From an uncultured Pelagibacteraceae bacterium (lineage in GTDB: Bacteria; Pseudomonadota; Alphaproteobacteria; Pelagibacterales; Pelagibacteraceae): a stretch of DNA of 38,693 bases. The stretch's first letter is position 1, and every line of letters begins with the position of its first letter. Both the position numbers and the translations under genes were made by a program. The notes under the pieces were generated by a model. It made no database searches and was not told the DNA's origin. It saw only the letters and a list, made by a program, of their open reading frames with translations. The stretch lies in contig CACBGP010000006.1 of assembly GCA_902538745.1 (NCBI GenBank), positions 1 to 38,693 of the forward strand, in the 5' to 3' direction. This document shows positions 10,171 through 19,184 of this stretch, one piece after another.

Positions 10171-10831
10171 TCCTGTTGGTTTTAGATTAGGTGTTAACAG
10201 AGGATGGGACTCTGTTTGGTACGCTAAGAAAAAAGATTTTGGAAATTATTTAATTGAAGATTACAAAATAAGAGAATACATAAAAAAAAATGTAATTAAC
10301 TCGGGAGTTTCTAAGGTGATGATAGAAAGAACTGCCAATAAATGTTACGTGACTATTTATACATCTAGACCAGGTTTTGTAATTGGCAAAAAGGGTAGTG
10401 ATATAGATAAAATTAAGAATAATTTGTCAAAACTTACTACTAATGAAGTAAACTTAAATATTAAAGAAGTTAAAAAACCTGAAACTAATTCTTATCTAGT
10501 AGCAGAAAATATAGCTCAACAATTAGTTAAAAGGATTTCTTATAGAAGAGCAATGAAGAGAGCAATGCAGTCTTGCCTGAGGTTGGGTGCAAAAGGTATC
10601 AAGGTTTCAGTAAGTGGTAGACTGGGCGGAAATGAGATCGCAAGAACAGAGTGGTTAAGAGATGGCAGTATTCCATCACATACTTTGAGAGCAGACATTG
10701 ATTATGCTGAGGCTGAAGCACTTACAACATATGGAATTATTGGAATAAAAGTATGGATCTATAAAGGTGAAGTGTTTGCAAAAGAGTTTAGCCAGGAAAC
10801 AAATAAAGTTAAAGAAAAAGAGGGTAAATAA
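10154..10831 (+). CDS. rpsC: 30S ribosomal protein S3
   Basis: S3 forms part of the mRNA entry channel and its helicase. The protein has 225 residues and starts [13 protein letters not shown], the family start, which fixes the start codon inside the end of rplV (17-base overlap). The KH domain carries IGKKG at residues 77-81. The C-terminal domain contains the block [13 protein letters not shown] and [16 protein letters not shown]. rplP begins immediately after the stop. Confidence 0.97.
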   Translation: MGQKVNPVGFRLGVNRGWDSVWYAKKKDFGNYLIEDYKIREYIKKNVINSGVSKVMIERTANKCYVTIYTSRPGFVIGKKGSDIDKIKNNLSKLTTNEVNLNIKEVKKPETNSYLVAENIAQQLVKRISYRRAMKRAMQSCLRLGAKGIKVSVSGRLGGNEIARTEWLRDGSIPSHTLRADIDYAEAEALTTYGIIGIKVWIYKGEVFAKEFSQETNKVKEKEGK

Positions 10832-11242
10832 ATGTTACAACCAGTAAGAACAAAATGGAGAAAAGCTCATAAAGGTAGAATACATGGAACTGCCTCTAGA
10901 GCTAACTTTATTAATTACGGGGCGTATGCATTAAAAGCTTTATCACCTGATAGAGTAACAGGAAAACAAATTGAGGCAGCTAGAGTAGCGCTAACAAGAC
11001 ATATGAAAAGACAGGGAAGAGTATGGACAAGAATTTTTCCAAATATTCCAGTATCAAAAAAACCAATTGAAGTAAGGATGGGTAAGGGAAAAGGATCTCC
11101 AGAGTTTTATGCATGTAGAGTAAAACCAGGAAGAATTTTATTTGAGGTAGATGGGGTCTCTGAACAGATAGCAAAAGAGGCGCTATATAAAGCCTCAGCA
11201 AAGTTACCCATAAAAACAAAAACAATAAAAAGATTTGCATAA
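10832..11242 (+). CDS. rplP: 50S ribosomal protein L16
   Basis: L16 helps to position A-site tRNA in the 50S subunit. At 136 residues it is the same size as E. coli L16. The start [16 protein letters not shown] and the block [27 protein letters not shown] region are conserved, including the Arg82-type loop region. The gene directly abuts rpsC and ends one base before the chosen rpmC start. Confidence 0.97.
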   Translation: MLQPVRTKWRKAHKGRIHGTASRANFINYGAYALKALSPDRVTGKQIEAARVALTRHMKRQGRVWTRIFPNIPVSKKPIEVRMGKGKGSPEFYACRVKPGRILFEVDGVSEQIAKEALYKASAKLPIKTKTIKRFA

Positions 11243-11243
11243 T

Positions 11244-11435
11244 ATGAAGAAACAAGAAATTAAAAAACTTACAAAAGATCAAATATTCAAGAATATTGAT
11301 AAATTAAAAAAAGATTTATTTAATTTAAGATTTCAAAAAATAAACTCTCAAGTTACAAATCCTGCTAAAATTGGTGAAACAAAAAAGACAATTGCAAGAT
11401 TAAAAACAGTATTAAAAGGAAAAATAAATGCCTAA
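11244..11435 (+). CDS. rpmC: 50S ribosomal protein L29
   Basis: L29 is a small alpha-helical protein at the tunnel exit near L23. I chose the ATG at 11244 ([11 protein letters not shown]), which gives 63 residues, the usual size; the upstream TTG at 11235 overlaps rplP and adds non-family residues. The core [34 protein letters not shown] helix pair is recognisable. The last eight bases overlap rpsQ. Confidence 0.95.
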   Translation: MKKQEIKKLTKDQIFKNIDKLKKDLFNLRFQKINSQVTNPAKIGETKKTIARLKTVLKGKINA

Positions 11436-11664
11436 GAAAATTTTAAAAGGAATTGTTGTAAGTGACAAGCCAAATAAAACTATAACTGTTATTGTAGAAA
11501 GAAAATATTCTCATCCAGTACTTAAAAAAGTTATTAAAGTTCAAAAAAAATACAATGTTCATGATGAGAATAATAAATTTAAAAATGGCGATAAGGTATC
11601 AATAATAGAGAGCAGACCATTCTCAAAGAACAAAAAATTTCAAGTAATGGAGAATTTAAAATAA
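11428..11664 (+). CDS. rpsQ: 30S ribosomal protein S17
   Basis: S17 is a primary 16S rRNA-binding OB-fold protein. The product has 78 residues, typical of the family. It begins [18 protein letters not shown] and contains [21 protein letters not shown] and [16 protein letters not shown], all family blocks. It overlaps the rpmC end by eight bases and the rplN start by one base (TAATG). Confidence 0.97.
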   Translation: MPKKILKGIVVSDKPNKTITVIVERKYSHPVLKKVIKVQKKYNVHDENNKFKNGDKVSIIESRPFSKNKKFQVMENLK

Positions 11665-12032
11665 TGATACAAGTTCAAACTGAATTACTCGTAGCAGATA
11701 ACACTGGAGCAAAAAAAATTGAGTGTATAAAAGTTTTAGGTGGATCAAAAAGAAGATATGCTAGTATCGGTGATACAATTGTAATAGCAGTAAAAGAAGC
11801 GATACCAAAAGGGAAAGTAAAAAAAGGATCAGTTCATAAAGCTGTTGTGGTAAGGGTTAAAAAAGGAATTCATAGAGATGACGGCTCAAAAGTTAAATTT
11901 GATAATAATGCTGCAGTATTAGTTGATGATAAGGGTGAACCGGTTGGGACAAGAATTTTTGGACCAGTAACTAGAGAATTAAGAAATAGAGGACAAATGA
12001 AGATAATTTCATTAGCTCCGGAGGTCTTATAA
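11664..12032 (+). CDS. rplN: 50S ribosomal protein L14
   Basis: L14 sits at the subunit interface near helix 14. It is 122 residues long, as in most bacteria, starting [17 protein letters not shown]. The conserved blocks [19 protein letters not shown] and [13 protein letters not shown] are complete. Both ends are one-base TAATG junctions, with rpsQ and rplX. Confidence 0.98.
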   Translation: MIQVQTELLVADNTGAKKIECIKVLGGSKRRYASIGDTIVIAVKEAIPKGKVKKGSVHKAVVVRVKKGIHRDDGSKVKFDNNAAVLVDDKGEPVGTRIFGPVTRELRNRGQMKIISLAPEVL

Positions 12033-12280
12033 TGATTAAAAAAGGTCTTAAAGTTAAAGTTTTGTCAGGTAGAGACAAAAATAAAGAGGGTGAAATAATC
12101 GAAATAGATAGATCAAACAATAGAGCAAAGATTAAAGATATTAATATGGTTAAAAAGCATGTCAAAACAACAAAAGAAAAAAAAGGTGGAATTTTTTCAA
12201 AAGAGAGTTTTATACATATCTCAAACCTTAGATTAATTGATGAAAAAACCAAAAATAAAAAAAAAGAAGCTAAAAAATAA
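12032..12280 (+). CDS. rplX: 50S ribosomal protein L24 (short form)
   Basis: L24 is one of the first proteins to bind 23S rRNA. The KOW motif is clear near the N-terminus ([19 protein letters not shown]). The later blocks NMVKKHVK and [10 protein letters not shown] identify the family. At 82 residues it is about 20 shorter than E. coli L24: the protein ends in a lysine-rich tail soon after the NLRLID strand, so the usual C-terminal segment is reduced. Both ends are one-base overlaps with neighbours. Confidence 0.95.
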   Translation: MIKKGLKVKVLSGRDKNKEGEIIEIDRSNNRAKIKDINMVKKHVKTTKEKKGGIFSKESFIHISNLRLIDEKTKNKKKEAKK

Positions 12281-12834
12281 TGATACCAAGGTTAAAAGAA
12301 TTGTACTATAGGGAAATCCAACCATCGCTCAAGTCTCAATTTGGGTTTAAAAATTTATATATGGGACCAAAGATTGAAAAAATAGTTTTAAATATGGGGC
12401 TTGGTCTAGATGGTAATGATAGTAAGATTTTAAAATCTTGTGAGGAAGATTTGGCAAAAATTACTGGACAAAAACCAGTTATAACTAAATTTAAAAAATC
12501 AGTTGCAAATTTTAAAACAAGAAAAGGTTCAAATTCTGGTTTAAAAGTAACTCTTAGAAAAAATAAAATGTATGAGTTTTTGGACAGACTAGTCAATATT
12601 GCTTTACCAAGAATTAAAGATTTTAGAGGTCTGTCACCTAATGGTTTTGACAAATTTGGAAATTATACATTTGGTATCAAAGAACATATAATTTTCCCAG
12701 AAGTTAGTTTTGATAGAGCAGATAAGGTTAGAGGATTAGATATAGTAATCGTCATCTCCTCTAAAAGTAAAGAGCACAGTTTTGCTTTATTAGATAAGTT
12801 GAATTTCCCGTTTATTAAGAAAGGAGATAACTAA
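12280..12834 (+). CDS. rplE: 50S ribosomal protein L5
   Basis: L5 binds 5S rRNA and contacts P-site tRNA at the top of the 50S subunit. The product is 184 residues, as expected. It carries the family blocks PKIEKIVLNMGLG, TGQKPVITKFKKSVANFK and NYTFGIKEHIIFPE. It starts inside the rplX stop (TAATG) and is followed by rpsN after one base. Confidence 0.97.
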   Translation: MIPRLKELYYREIQPSLKSQFGFKNLYMGPKIEKIVLNMGLGLDGNDSKILKSCEEDLAKITGQKPVITKFKKSVANFKTRKGSNSGLKVTLRKNKMYEFLDRLVNIALPRIKDFRGLSPNGFDKFGNYTFGIKEHIIFPEVSFDRADKVRGLDIVIVISSKSKEHSFALLDKLNFPFIKKGDN

Positions 12835-12835
12835 A

Positions 12836-13141
12836 ATGGCTAAACTTAGCTCAATTAATAAAAATAATCGAAGAATAAAACTATCGGACAAATATTTTAA
12901 GAAAAGACAAAAATTGAAAAAAATTATTATGAACAAGAAATTAACATTAGAGGAAAGATTTAAAGCACAACAAAAATTATCAAAATTACCACGTAATTCA
13001 GCGAAAATAAGAGTAATGAATAGGTGTCAAATTACAGGTAGACCGCATGGAGTATATAGAAAATTGAAAATATCTAGAATTGCATTGAGACAATTAGGTT
13101 TGCAAGGAAAGATACCGGGACTAATTAAATCAAGTTGGTAG
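12836..13141 (+). CDS. rpsN: 30S ribosomal protein S14 (zinc-independent form)
   Basis: S14 is a 30S head protein. The product is 101 residues, the long form. It has a single Cys in the block NRCQITGRPHG instead of the CxxC-CxxC of the short zinc form, so it should not need zinc. The end LGLQGKIPGLIKSSW is the typical C-terminus. rpsH follows after ten bases, with a purine-rich AGAAAGGA stretch as ribosome binding site. Confidence 0.97.
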   Translation: MAKLSSINKNNRRIKLSDKYFKKRQKLKKIIMNKKLTLEERFKAQQKLSKLPRNSAKIRVMNRCQITGRPHGVYRKLKISRIALRQLGLQGKIPGLIKSSW

Positions 13142-13151
13142 AAAGGAAAAT

Positions 13152-13547
13152 ATGAGTTTAAGCGACCCAATCGGAGATATGATAGCAAGGATTAAAAATG
13201 CACAAGCAAGAAATCATAAAAAAGTTGATTTGCCATCATCAAATTTTAAAACTAAAATTGCAGGGATTTTAAAAAATGAGGGATTTATTAAAGAGTTTAA
13301 GGTGAACTCTGATAAAAGTAAAACTACCCTCACACTTGAGTTAAAGTATCATTCAGGAAATCCAGTTATAAGTGCATTTGAAAGAGTATCGAAGCCAGGT
13401 AGAAGAATTTTTTCTAGTGCTGAAAGTTTACCAAAAATTAATAATGGCTTGGGAATTGCAATAGTTTCAACACCAAAAGGTGTAATGACAGATATTGATG
13501 CAAGAAAACAACGTGTCGGTGGTGAAATAATCTGTAAGGTATTTTAA
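13152..13547 (+). CDS. rpsH: 30S ribosomal protein S8
   Basis: S8 is a primary 16S rRNA-binding protein; in E. coli it represses the spc operon. The protein has 131 residues. It begins MSLSDPIGDMIARIKNAQ and contains RVSKPGRRIF and the C-terminal RNA-binding block GIAIVSTPKGVMTD. It is preceded by AAAGGA and overlaps rplF by one base. Confidence 0.98.
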   Translation: MSLSDPIGDMIARIKNAQARNHKKVDLPSSNFKTKIAGILKNEGFIKEFKVNSDKSKTTLTLELKYHSGNPVISAFERVSKPGRRIFSSAESLPKINNGLGIAIVSTPKGVMTDIDARKQRVGGEIICKVF

Positions 13548-14086
13548 TGTCTAAGATAGGTAAAATAAATATTTCTATTCCAGATAAAGTTAAAGTAGCA
13601 CTAGCTGGAAGTATATTGAATATAGAAGGGCCCGTAGGAAAATCTTCACTTAATATAGATCTAGATATTTTTTCTGTAGATATTACAGACAGTAAAGAAA
13701 TATCAATTAAACCAAAAAAAATTGATCAAAACACAAAAAGATTATGGGGTATGAATAGAAGCTTGATAAATAATGCTGTAATAGGATCAAGTAAAGGCTA
13801 TGAAAAAGTGTTAGAATTAGTTGGTGTTGGTTATAGAGCAGCAATTAAAGGTAACAAATTAAACTTACAACTTGGTTACAGTCATGACATTGATTTTGAT
13901 ATACCCGAAGGAATAAAAATTTCTGTTGAAAAACAAACAACATTAAAAATAACAGGTGCAAATAAGCAACAAGTTGGTTCAGTAGCTTCAAAACTTAAAA
14001 CATTAAGAAAAATTGAGCCATACAAAGGAAAAGGTGTTAGAGAAAAAGGTCAATTTATTATTAAAAAAGAGGGAAAAAAGAAATAA
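13547..14086 (+). CDS. rplF: 50S ribosomal protein L6
   Basis: L6 binds near the sarcin-ricin loop at the factor-binding site. The product is 179 residues, as expected, with two similar RNA-binding-like domains. Family blocks are [28 protein letters not shown] and the C-terminal signature [13 protein letters not shown]. Both ends are one-base TAATG overlaps, with rpsH and rplR. Confidence 0.98.
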   Translation: MSKIGKINISIPDKVKVALAGSILNIEGPVGKSSLNIDLDIFSVDITDSKEISIKPKKIDQNTKRLWGMNRSLINNAVIGSSKGYEKVLELVGVGYRAAIKGNKLNLQLGYSHDIDFDIPEGIKISVEKQTTLKITGANKQQVGSVASKLKTLRKIEPYKGKGVREKGQFIIKKEGKKK

Positions 14087-14442
14087 TGAAACTTACGGCA
14101 AATAAAAGAAGAAAATTTAGAGTTGGAAAAAAAGTAAAGAAAGTTGCAAAAAAAGAAAGATTTAGACTAAGTATATCAAGATCTTCAAAAAATATATCTG
14201 CTCAAATAATTGATGATAGTAAAAATATAACTCTTTTATCTGCTTCATCTGTAGAAAAAGATCTTAGATTAGAAACAAAAATAACAAAAACCGAACTATC
14301 TAAAATTGTTGCTGAAAAATTAGCAAAAAAAGCTTTAGAAAAGAAAATTTCAAAGATTTATTTTGATAGAGGTCTTTACAAATATCATGGGAGAGTAAAA
14401 ATTTTCGCAGAAACACTACGTAAAAACGGAATGGAGTTTTAA
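14086..14442 (+). CDS. rplR: 50S ribosomal protein L18
   Basis: L18 binds 5S rRNA and joins it to the 50S subunit. It has 118 residues, with a basic N-terminus, the block [20 protein letters not shown] and the C-terminal motif [21 protein letters not shown], characteristic of L18. It overlaps the rplF stop by one base; rpsE begins two bases after its stop. Confidence 0.97.
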   Translation: MKLTANKRRKFRVGKKVKKVAKKERFRLSISRSSKNISAQIIDDSKNITLLSASSVEKDLRLETKITKTELSKIVAEKLAKKALEKKISKIYFDRGLYKYHGRVKIFAETLRKNGMEF

Positions 14443-14444
14443 TA

Positions 14445-14960
14445 ATGGATAGCATTAAAGAGAAAAAAAAAGATGATATTTTAGAAAAATTAGTTCACAT
14501 CAATAGGATAACCAAAGTGGTTAAAGGTGGGAGAAGATTTGGTTTTTCAGCCTTAGTTGTTGTTGGAAATCAATCGGGCAAGATTGGTATTGCGCATGCT
14601 AAAGCAAAACAGGTACCGGATGCTATTAAAAAAGCAAATGAAATGGCAAGAAGGAAGTTAATACATATACCTTTAAGGGAAGGAAGAACCATACATCATG
14701 ATGTTAAAGCAAAGGATGGATCAGGTAGAATAGTTTTGAGAGCCGCATCAAAGGGTACAGGTATCATTGCAGGTGGACCAGTTAGGGCTGTTTGTGAAGT
14801 TTTGGGTGTTAAAGATATAGTAGCAAAATCAATGGGAACTTCTAATGCTCATAATGTAATCAGAGCAACCATGAAAGCTTTACTAAAACAAAATTCTCCA
14901 AAACAAATTTCTAATATTAGAAATAAAAAAATTTCTGAAATTATTGAGAAAAGAGGATAA
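14445..14960 (+). CDS. rpsE: 30S ribosomal protein S5
   Basis: S5 forms part of the mRNA entry channel and takes part in decoding fidelity. The product is 171 residues. The N-terminal double-stranded-RNA-binding fold contains KVVKGGRRFGFSALVVVG. The C-terminal domain has AASKGTGIIAGGPVRAVCEVLGVKD-type sequence and KSMGTSNAHNVIRAT. Its stop overlaps the start of rplO by one base. The gene for L30 (rpmD), which normally lies between rpsE and rplO in proteobacteria, is therefore not here. Confidence 0.98.
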   Translation: MDSIKEKKKDDILEKLVHINRITKVVKGGRRFGFSALVVVGNQSGKIGIAHAKAKQVPDAIKKANEMARRKLIHIPLREGRTIHHDVKAKDGSGRIVLRAASKGTGIIAGGPVRAVCEVLGVKDIVAKSMGTSNAHNVIRATMKALLKQNSPKQISNIRNKKISEIIEKRG

Positions 14961-15412
14961 TGATTAGTCTAAATAACAGAACAAAAATTAAAAAGAAAAA
15001 AATAAGAGTCGGAAGAGGAATAGGATCTGGGAAAGGAAAAACTTCAGGTAGAGGTGTAAAAGGTCAGAAATCAAGATCAGGAGTATCAATAAAAAGTTTT
15101 GAGGGTGGTCAGATGCCATTGTACAGAAGATTACCCAAAAGAGGATTCAACCCTATTGAAAAAAAGAATATTGCAATCCTGAATTTAGATAAAATTCAAT
15201 CTTTTATTGATAAAAAAAATGTGAAAACTTCTGAGATTTTAAATTCAAATTTGTTAAAAAAATTAAAATTGATTGGTAAAAGATCATCTAAACTAAAAAT
15301 TTTAGGATCCGGAAAAATAAAAGATAAGATAAACATTGAAGCAGATTTAGCGTCTAAGTCAGCGATTAATAAGCTCGAAAAGATTGGTGGATCCATTCAA
15401 ATTAAGAAATAA
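14960..15412 (+). CDS. rplO: 50S ribosomal protein L15
   Basis: L15 is a late-assembly 50S protein with a long basic N-terminal extension inside the rRNA. The 150-residue product shows the glycine/lysine-rich RVGRGIGSGKGKTSGRG segment, GQKSRSG, and the block FEGGQMPLYRRLPKRGF. The C-terminal half is less conserved and lysine-rich but keeps KLKILGSGKI. It starts in the rpsE stop (TAATG) and lies eight bases before secY. Confidence 0.97.
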   Translation: MISLNNRTKIKKKKIRVGRGIGSGKGKTSGRGVKGQKSRSGVSIKSFEGGQMPLYRRLPKRGFNPIEKKNIAILNLDKIQSFIDKKNVKTSEILNSNLLKKLKLIGKRSSKLKILGSGKIKDKINIEADLASKSAINKLEKIGGSIQIKK

Positions 15413-15420
15413 TAACATCC

Positions 15421-16701
15421 ATGAGTGCTGCATCTTCAAGTATCGATTTAAGAAACAGAATATTTTTCACACTAGCATTACTTGCAGTTTATAGATTTGG
15501 AACTTTTGTCCCTTTACCAGGTATAGATCCTGAACAGTTAAAGATTTTAATGGAGGGTAACCAAAAGGGTTTGTTGGGCATGTTTAATGTTTTTGCAGGT
15601 GGTGCAGTAAGTAGGATGGCAATATTTGCATTAGGTATTATGCCTTATATTTCATCATCAATTATTGTTCAATTATTAACAGGTGTTTCAGAATATTTTA
15701 AAAATTTAAAATCTCAAGGAGAAACTGGAAGATCTAAAATTACTCAAATTACCCGATATGGAACAGTATTACTTGCAACAATCCAAGGTTACGGTTTATC
15801 TGTTGGTTTGGAGTCTTCAGCAAATTTAGTTATAAACCCTGGAGCTTTTTTCAAAATTTCAACAGTTACTACAATAGTTGCTGGTACTATTTTTTTAATG
15901 TGGTTAGGTGAACAAATTACTCAAAGAGGTATCGGAAATGGAATCTCTTTAATAATTTTTGCTGGAATTGTAGCAGAAATTCCCAGAGCATTAGTAACTA
16001 CATTTGAACTTGGAAGAACAGGTGCTATTTCAACAGTCATGATTTTAGCAATTTTTATACTCCTTATTTTAACAATTCTTTTTATAGTTTTCATGGAAAG
16101 AGCTTTAAGAAAAATACTCATTAATTATCCAAAAAGACAAATGGGAAATAAGATGTATGGTGGGGAGTCTTCACATTTGCCTCTAAAAATAAATCAAGCA
16201 GGTGTTATCCCTGCAATTTTTGCGTCAGCATTATTATTATTACCTGTAACTTTTTCAAATTTTAATTTTTCTGAGAGTGATACATTCTTAAATTTGAGTT
16301 CATACTTTACACAAGGACAACCTCTTTACATGTTATTATACGCATCAGGTATAATATTTTTTACTTTTTTTTATACCTCTATAACATTTAATCCTAATGA
16401 AACAGCAGATAACCTCAGAAAGTATGGAGGATTTATTCCTGGAATTAGACCTGGTGAAAGCACAGCAATTTATATTGACAACATACTTACAAAACTTACA
16501 ACCATTGGTGCTTTATATTTGACTTTAGTTTGTTTAATGCCTGAATTTTTAATTGCAAAATACCCAATACCATTTTACCTAGGTGGTACCTCTATATTGA
16601 TCGTAGTTGTAGTAGCAATCGACACAGTGACTCAAATTCAAACAAGATTAATGAGTTCACAATATGAACAATTAATTAAAAAAACTAAATTTGGTAAATA
16701 A
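15421..16701 (+). CDS. secY: Preprotein translocase subunit SecY
   Basis: SecY is the channel of the SecYEG translocon in the inner membrane, used by exported proteins and many membrane proteins. The product has 426 residues and the expected ten hydrophobic segments. Family blocks are YRFGTFVPLPGID, the plug region GMFNVFAGGAVSRMAIFALGIMPYI-type sequence, GISLIIFAGI, and the cytoplasmic loop NPNETADNLRKYGGFIPGIRPG. The N-terminus is short but hydrophilic, as expected. It lies between rplO and adk, the usual spc-cluster position. adk starts at the next base. Confidence 0.98.
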   Translation: MSAASSSIDLRNRIFFTLALLAVYRFGTFVPLPGIDPEQLKILMEGNQKGLLGMFNVFAGGAVSRMAIFALGIMPYISSSIIVQLLTGVSEYFKNLKSQGETGRSKITQITRYGTVLLATIQGYGLSVGLESSANLVINPGAFFKISTVTTIVAGTIFLMWLGEQITQRGIGNGISLIIFAGIVAEIPRALVTTFELGRTGAISTVMILAIFILLILTILFIVFMERALRKILINYPKRQMGNKMYGGESSHLPLKINQAGVIPAIFASALLLLPVTFSNFNFSESDTFLNLSSYFTQGQPLYMLLYASGIIFFTFFYTSITFNPNETADNLRKYGGFIPGIRPGESTAIYIDNILTKLTTIGALYLTLVCLMPEFLIAKYPIPFYLGGTSILIVVVVAIDTVTQIQTRLMSSQYEQLIKKTKFGK

Positions 16702-17265
16702 GTGAATATTATTTTATTTGGCCCTCCTGGAGCTGGAAAAGGTACTCAAGCAAAACACTTAGTAAAAAAATTAAATGGTTTTCAAATTTCAACTGGAGAT
16801 ATTTTGAGAGATGAAATTAGAAAAGACACTACTATTGGAAAAAGAATAATAAACGACATGAATGATGGAAAATTTGTAAGTGATGAAATTGTTAATAATC
16901 TTATTAAAGATATTATTTTTAATCCTAAAAAAAAAAATCGTCTTATATTTGATGGATACCCAAGATCATTAAGCCAAGCAAAAAATCTAAATTTCTTACT
17001 TGAAAAATCTGAACAGAAAATTGACTTAGTTTTTTTCCTAAATGTAAATAAAGAAACAATTATAAAAAGAATTAAAAAAAGGAAAATTGAAGAAAAAAGA
17101 TCTGATGATGATTTAGATACCTTCATCAAAAGATTTGATAAGTACATGAAAACCACTAAACCTGTTTTGGATTTTTATTCCAAAAATATTAATTTTCACG
17201 AGATTGATGGAACATTAGAAATTGATCAAATAACCAAGAAAATCGACATTTTTATCAATGTTTAA
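16702..17265 (+). CDS. adk: Adenylate kinase (short-LID form)
   Basis: Adenylate kinase catalyses ATP + AMP to 2 ADP in the cytoplasm. The P-loop GPPGAGKGT is at residues 7-15, the AMP-site TGD at 31-33 and DGYPR at 84-88. The LID is the short type (about residues 123-137), without the longer insertion or zinc cysteines, which fits the total of 187 residues. The start is GTG directly after the secY stop; it is the only start that gives the complete glycine loop with the family N-terminus MNIILFG. The order secY-adk-rpsM is common in bacteria. Confidence 0.96.
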   Translation: MNIILFGPPGAGKGTQAKHLVKKLNGFQISTGDILRDEIRKDTTIGKRIINDMNDGKFVSDEIVNNLIKDIIFNPKKKNRLIFDGYPRSLSQAKNLNFLLEKSEQKIDLVFFLNVNKETIIKRIKKRKIEEKRSDDDLDTFIKRFDKYMKTTKPVLDFYSKNINFHEIDGTLEIDQITKKIDIFINV

Positions 17266-17269
17266 GTCG

Positions 17270-17297
17270 TTGACTTTAAAAGATCTTATTATATAAA
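17270..17297 (+). promoter_or_regulatory. Candidate promoter for rpsM-rpsK-rpoA-rplQ
   Basis: TTGACT (17270-17275) and TATAAA (17292-17297) are separated by 16 bases, each one mismatch from the sigma-70 consensus. They occupy the 55-base adk-rpsM gap, placing transcription start about 15-20 bases before the rpsM ATG. This gap is unusually wide for the ribosomal region, which supports a real element. Activity is inferred, not shown. Confidence 0.6.
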
Positions 17298-17320
17298 AGG
17301 CTACAATTTATCACAAAATT

Positions 17321-17704
17321 ATGGCTCGGATAGCAGGTATCAATATTCCTCAAAATAAGCTGGTTCACATAGGACTAACTTACATATATGGAATAGGTGA
17401 TAAATTTTCTAAACAAATCTGTAATGCACTAAACTTTCCAAAAGAAAAAAGAGTTAATCAACTTACTGATGATGAAATATTAAGAATAAGAGAGTACATA
17501 GATCAAAATTTTAGAGTTGAGGGTGATCTTAGGAGAGATTACTCATTAAGTATTAAAAGATTGATTGATTTAGCTTGCTATAGGGGATCAAGACATAGAA
17601 AAAAACTACCAGTTAGAGGTCAAAGAACTAGATGCAATGCGAGAACTAGAAAAGGAAAAGCAATTGCTATAGCTGGAAAAAAATTAACTCCACTTAAAAA
17701 ATAA
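17321..17704 (+). CDS. rpsM: 30S ribosomal protein S13
   Basis: S13 lies at the top of the 30S head and bridges to the 50S subunit and P-site tRNA. The protein is 127 residues and starts [13 protein letters not shown]. The helix-two-turn-helix region [17 protein letters not shown] and the basic C-terminal block [31 protein letters not shown] segment identify it. It follows a 55-base gap with a promoter candidate and begins the alpha cluster; rpsK follows after two bases. Confidence 0.97.
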   Translation: MARIAGINIPQNKLVHIGLTYIYGIGDKFSKQICNALNFPKEKRVNQLTDDEILRIREYIDQNFRVEGDLRRDYSLSIKRLIDLACYRGSRHRKKLPVRGQRTRCNARTRKGKAIAIAGKKLTPLKK

Positions 17705-17706
17705 TT

Positions 17707-18156
17707 ATGGCTTCTGTAGATAAAACTGAAAATAAAAAAAAAGATAGTGATAAATCAGAAAAAAAAGTTTTAAAAAGTTCTTATTCCAAAAAGAAAAAAA
17801 CAAAGAAAAATATTTTGAATGGTATAGCTTACGTCCAATCAACTTTTAATAATACAATAATTTCAATTGCAGACACTAATGGTAATGTAATCTCTTGGGC
17901 TTCAGCTGGGCAAAAAGGTTTTAAGGGTTCAAGAAAATCAACTCCATATGCTGCACAGGTAGCAGCTGATGCTGCGGCTTCTAAAGCACTAGAGTATGGA
18001 ATGAAAACTTTAAGTGTTGAAATAAAGGGTCCAGGTTCTGGAAGAGAAACTGCTCTAAGAGCTCTGCAAGCTAAAGGATTTAAAATTTTATCAATTAAAG
18101 ATACAACACCAATGCCACATAATGGGACTAGGCCACCAAAAAAAAGGAGAGTTTAA
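17707..18156 (+). CDS. rpsK: 30S ribosomal protein S11 with Lys-rich N-terminal extension
   Basis: S11 is a platform protein of the 30S subunit near the E site. The conserved core begins at [16 protein letters not shown] and contains [19 protein letters not shown] and [14 protein letters not shown], ending [13 protein letters not shown]. At 149 residues it is about 20 longer than E. coli S11. The extra part is an N-terminal stretch of charged Lys/Asp/Ser residues before the core. Only the ATG at 17707 is well placed after rpsM, so the extension is likely real. It overlaps rpoA by one base. Confidence 0.97.
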   Translation: MASVDKTENKKKDSDKSEKKVLKSSYSKKKKTKKNILNGIAYVQSTFNNTIISIADTNGNVISWASAGQKGFKGSRKSTPYAAQVAADAAASKALEYGMKTLSVEIKGPGSGRETALRALQAKGFKILSIKDTTPMPHNGTRPPKKRRV

Positions 18157-19184
18157 TGGAGACAGAGAACGTAAACATAAAAAATTGGAAATCATTAATC
18201 AAACCATCAAAACTAGATGTAAAATTAAGCGAAGACCTTACACATGCCAAGATAATTGCTGAGCCGTTAGAAAAAGGTTACGGTTTAACTCTAGGAAACT
18301 CTTTAAGACGAATATTATTATCTTCAATAAGAGGTGCAGCTGTTACTTCAATTCAAATTGATGGAGTTTTACATGAATTTACATCTATAAAAGGTGTTAG
18401 GGAAGATGTTACTGATATAGTTTTAAATGTTAAATCCTTAGCACTAAAGTGTAATTCTGAAGGTACAAAAAAATTAATACTTGATGCCAAAGGACCAGGT
18501 GAAATTAAAGCCTCAGATATAACACCAGTGGCTGATGTAGAAATTTTAAATCCTGATTTAGTAATATGTAATTTAGATGAAAATACAAATTTTCATATGG
18601 AGATGAATGTAAATACAGGAAAAGGATATGTTCCTGCTGAACTAAATAAACCTGAGGAACCACCATTAGGACTAATTGCTATAGATTCATTATATAGTCC
18701 TGTTAAAAAAGTCTCATATTCTGTGAGTACTGCAAGAGAGGGGAAAGCTTTGGACTATGATAAACTTACAATGGAAGTTGAGACAAATGGTTCAATTTCA
18801 GCAGAAGATGCAGTTGCTTATTCAGCAAGAATTTTTCAAGATCAACTAAAGATGTTTGTTAATTTCGATGAACCTGTTGAAGCTCCTGTTAAAGAAGTAT
18901 CTACAGAGCCAGAATTTAATAAAAACTTATTAAGAAAAGTAGATGAACTTGAATTATCAGTAAGATCGATGAATTGTTTGAAAAATGATAATATAATTTA
19001 TATCGGTGATCTTGTCCAAAAATCAGAGGGAGAAATGTTAAGAACTCCTAACTTTGGAAGAAAATCTTTAAATGAAATCAAAGAAGTTTTGACTGGAATG
19101 TCATTATATTTGGGCATGGAAATTCCAAATTGGCCCCCAGATAATATAGCAGAAATGTCCAAAAAATTAGAGGAAGCTATTTAA
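18156..19184 (+). CDS. rpoA: DNA-directed RNA polymerase subunit alpha
   Basis: Alpha nucleates polymerase assembly (N-terminal domain) and contacts UP elements and activators (C-terminal domain). The 342-residue product has both. The N-terminal domain, about residues 1-235, contains [30 protein letters not shown] sequence. A linker rich in Glu/Pro/Val precedes the C-terminal helix-hairpin-helix domain with [13 protein letters not shown] and [16 protein letters not shown]. It lies between rpsK and rplQ with one-base TAATG overlaps on both sides. rpsD, part of the E. coli alpha operon, is absent here. Confidence 0.98.
   Translation: METENVNIKNWKSLIKPSKLDVKLSEDLTHAKIIAEPLEKGYGLTLGNSLRRILLSSIRGAAVTSIQIDGVLHEFTSIKGVREDVTDIVLNVKSLALKCNSEGTKKLILDAKGPGEIKASDITPVADVEILNPDLVICNLDENTNFHMEMNVNTGKGYVPAELNKPEEPPLGLIAIDSLYSPVKKVSYSVSTAREGKALDYDKLTMEVETNGSISAEDAVAYSARIFQDQLKMFVNFDEPVEAPVKEVSTEPEFNKNLLRKVDELELSVRSMNCLKNDNIIYIGDLVQKSEGEMLRTPNFGRKSLNEIKEVLTGMSLYLGMEIPNWPPDNIAEMSKKLEEAI

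Noticed and set aside
16782..17156. Antisense frame of 124 codons inside adk
   Set aside because: adk is complete with its motifs; the reverse product is Leu/Ile/Ser/Phe-rich, as expected from A-rich sequence.
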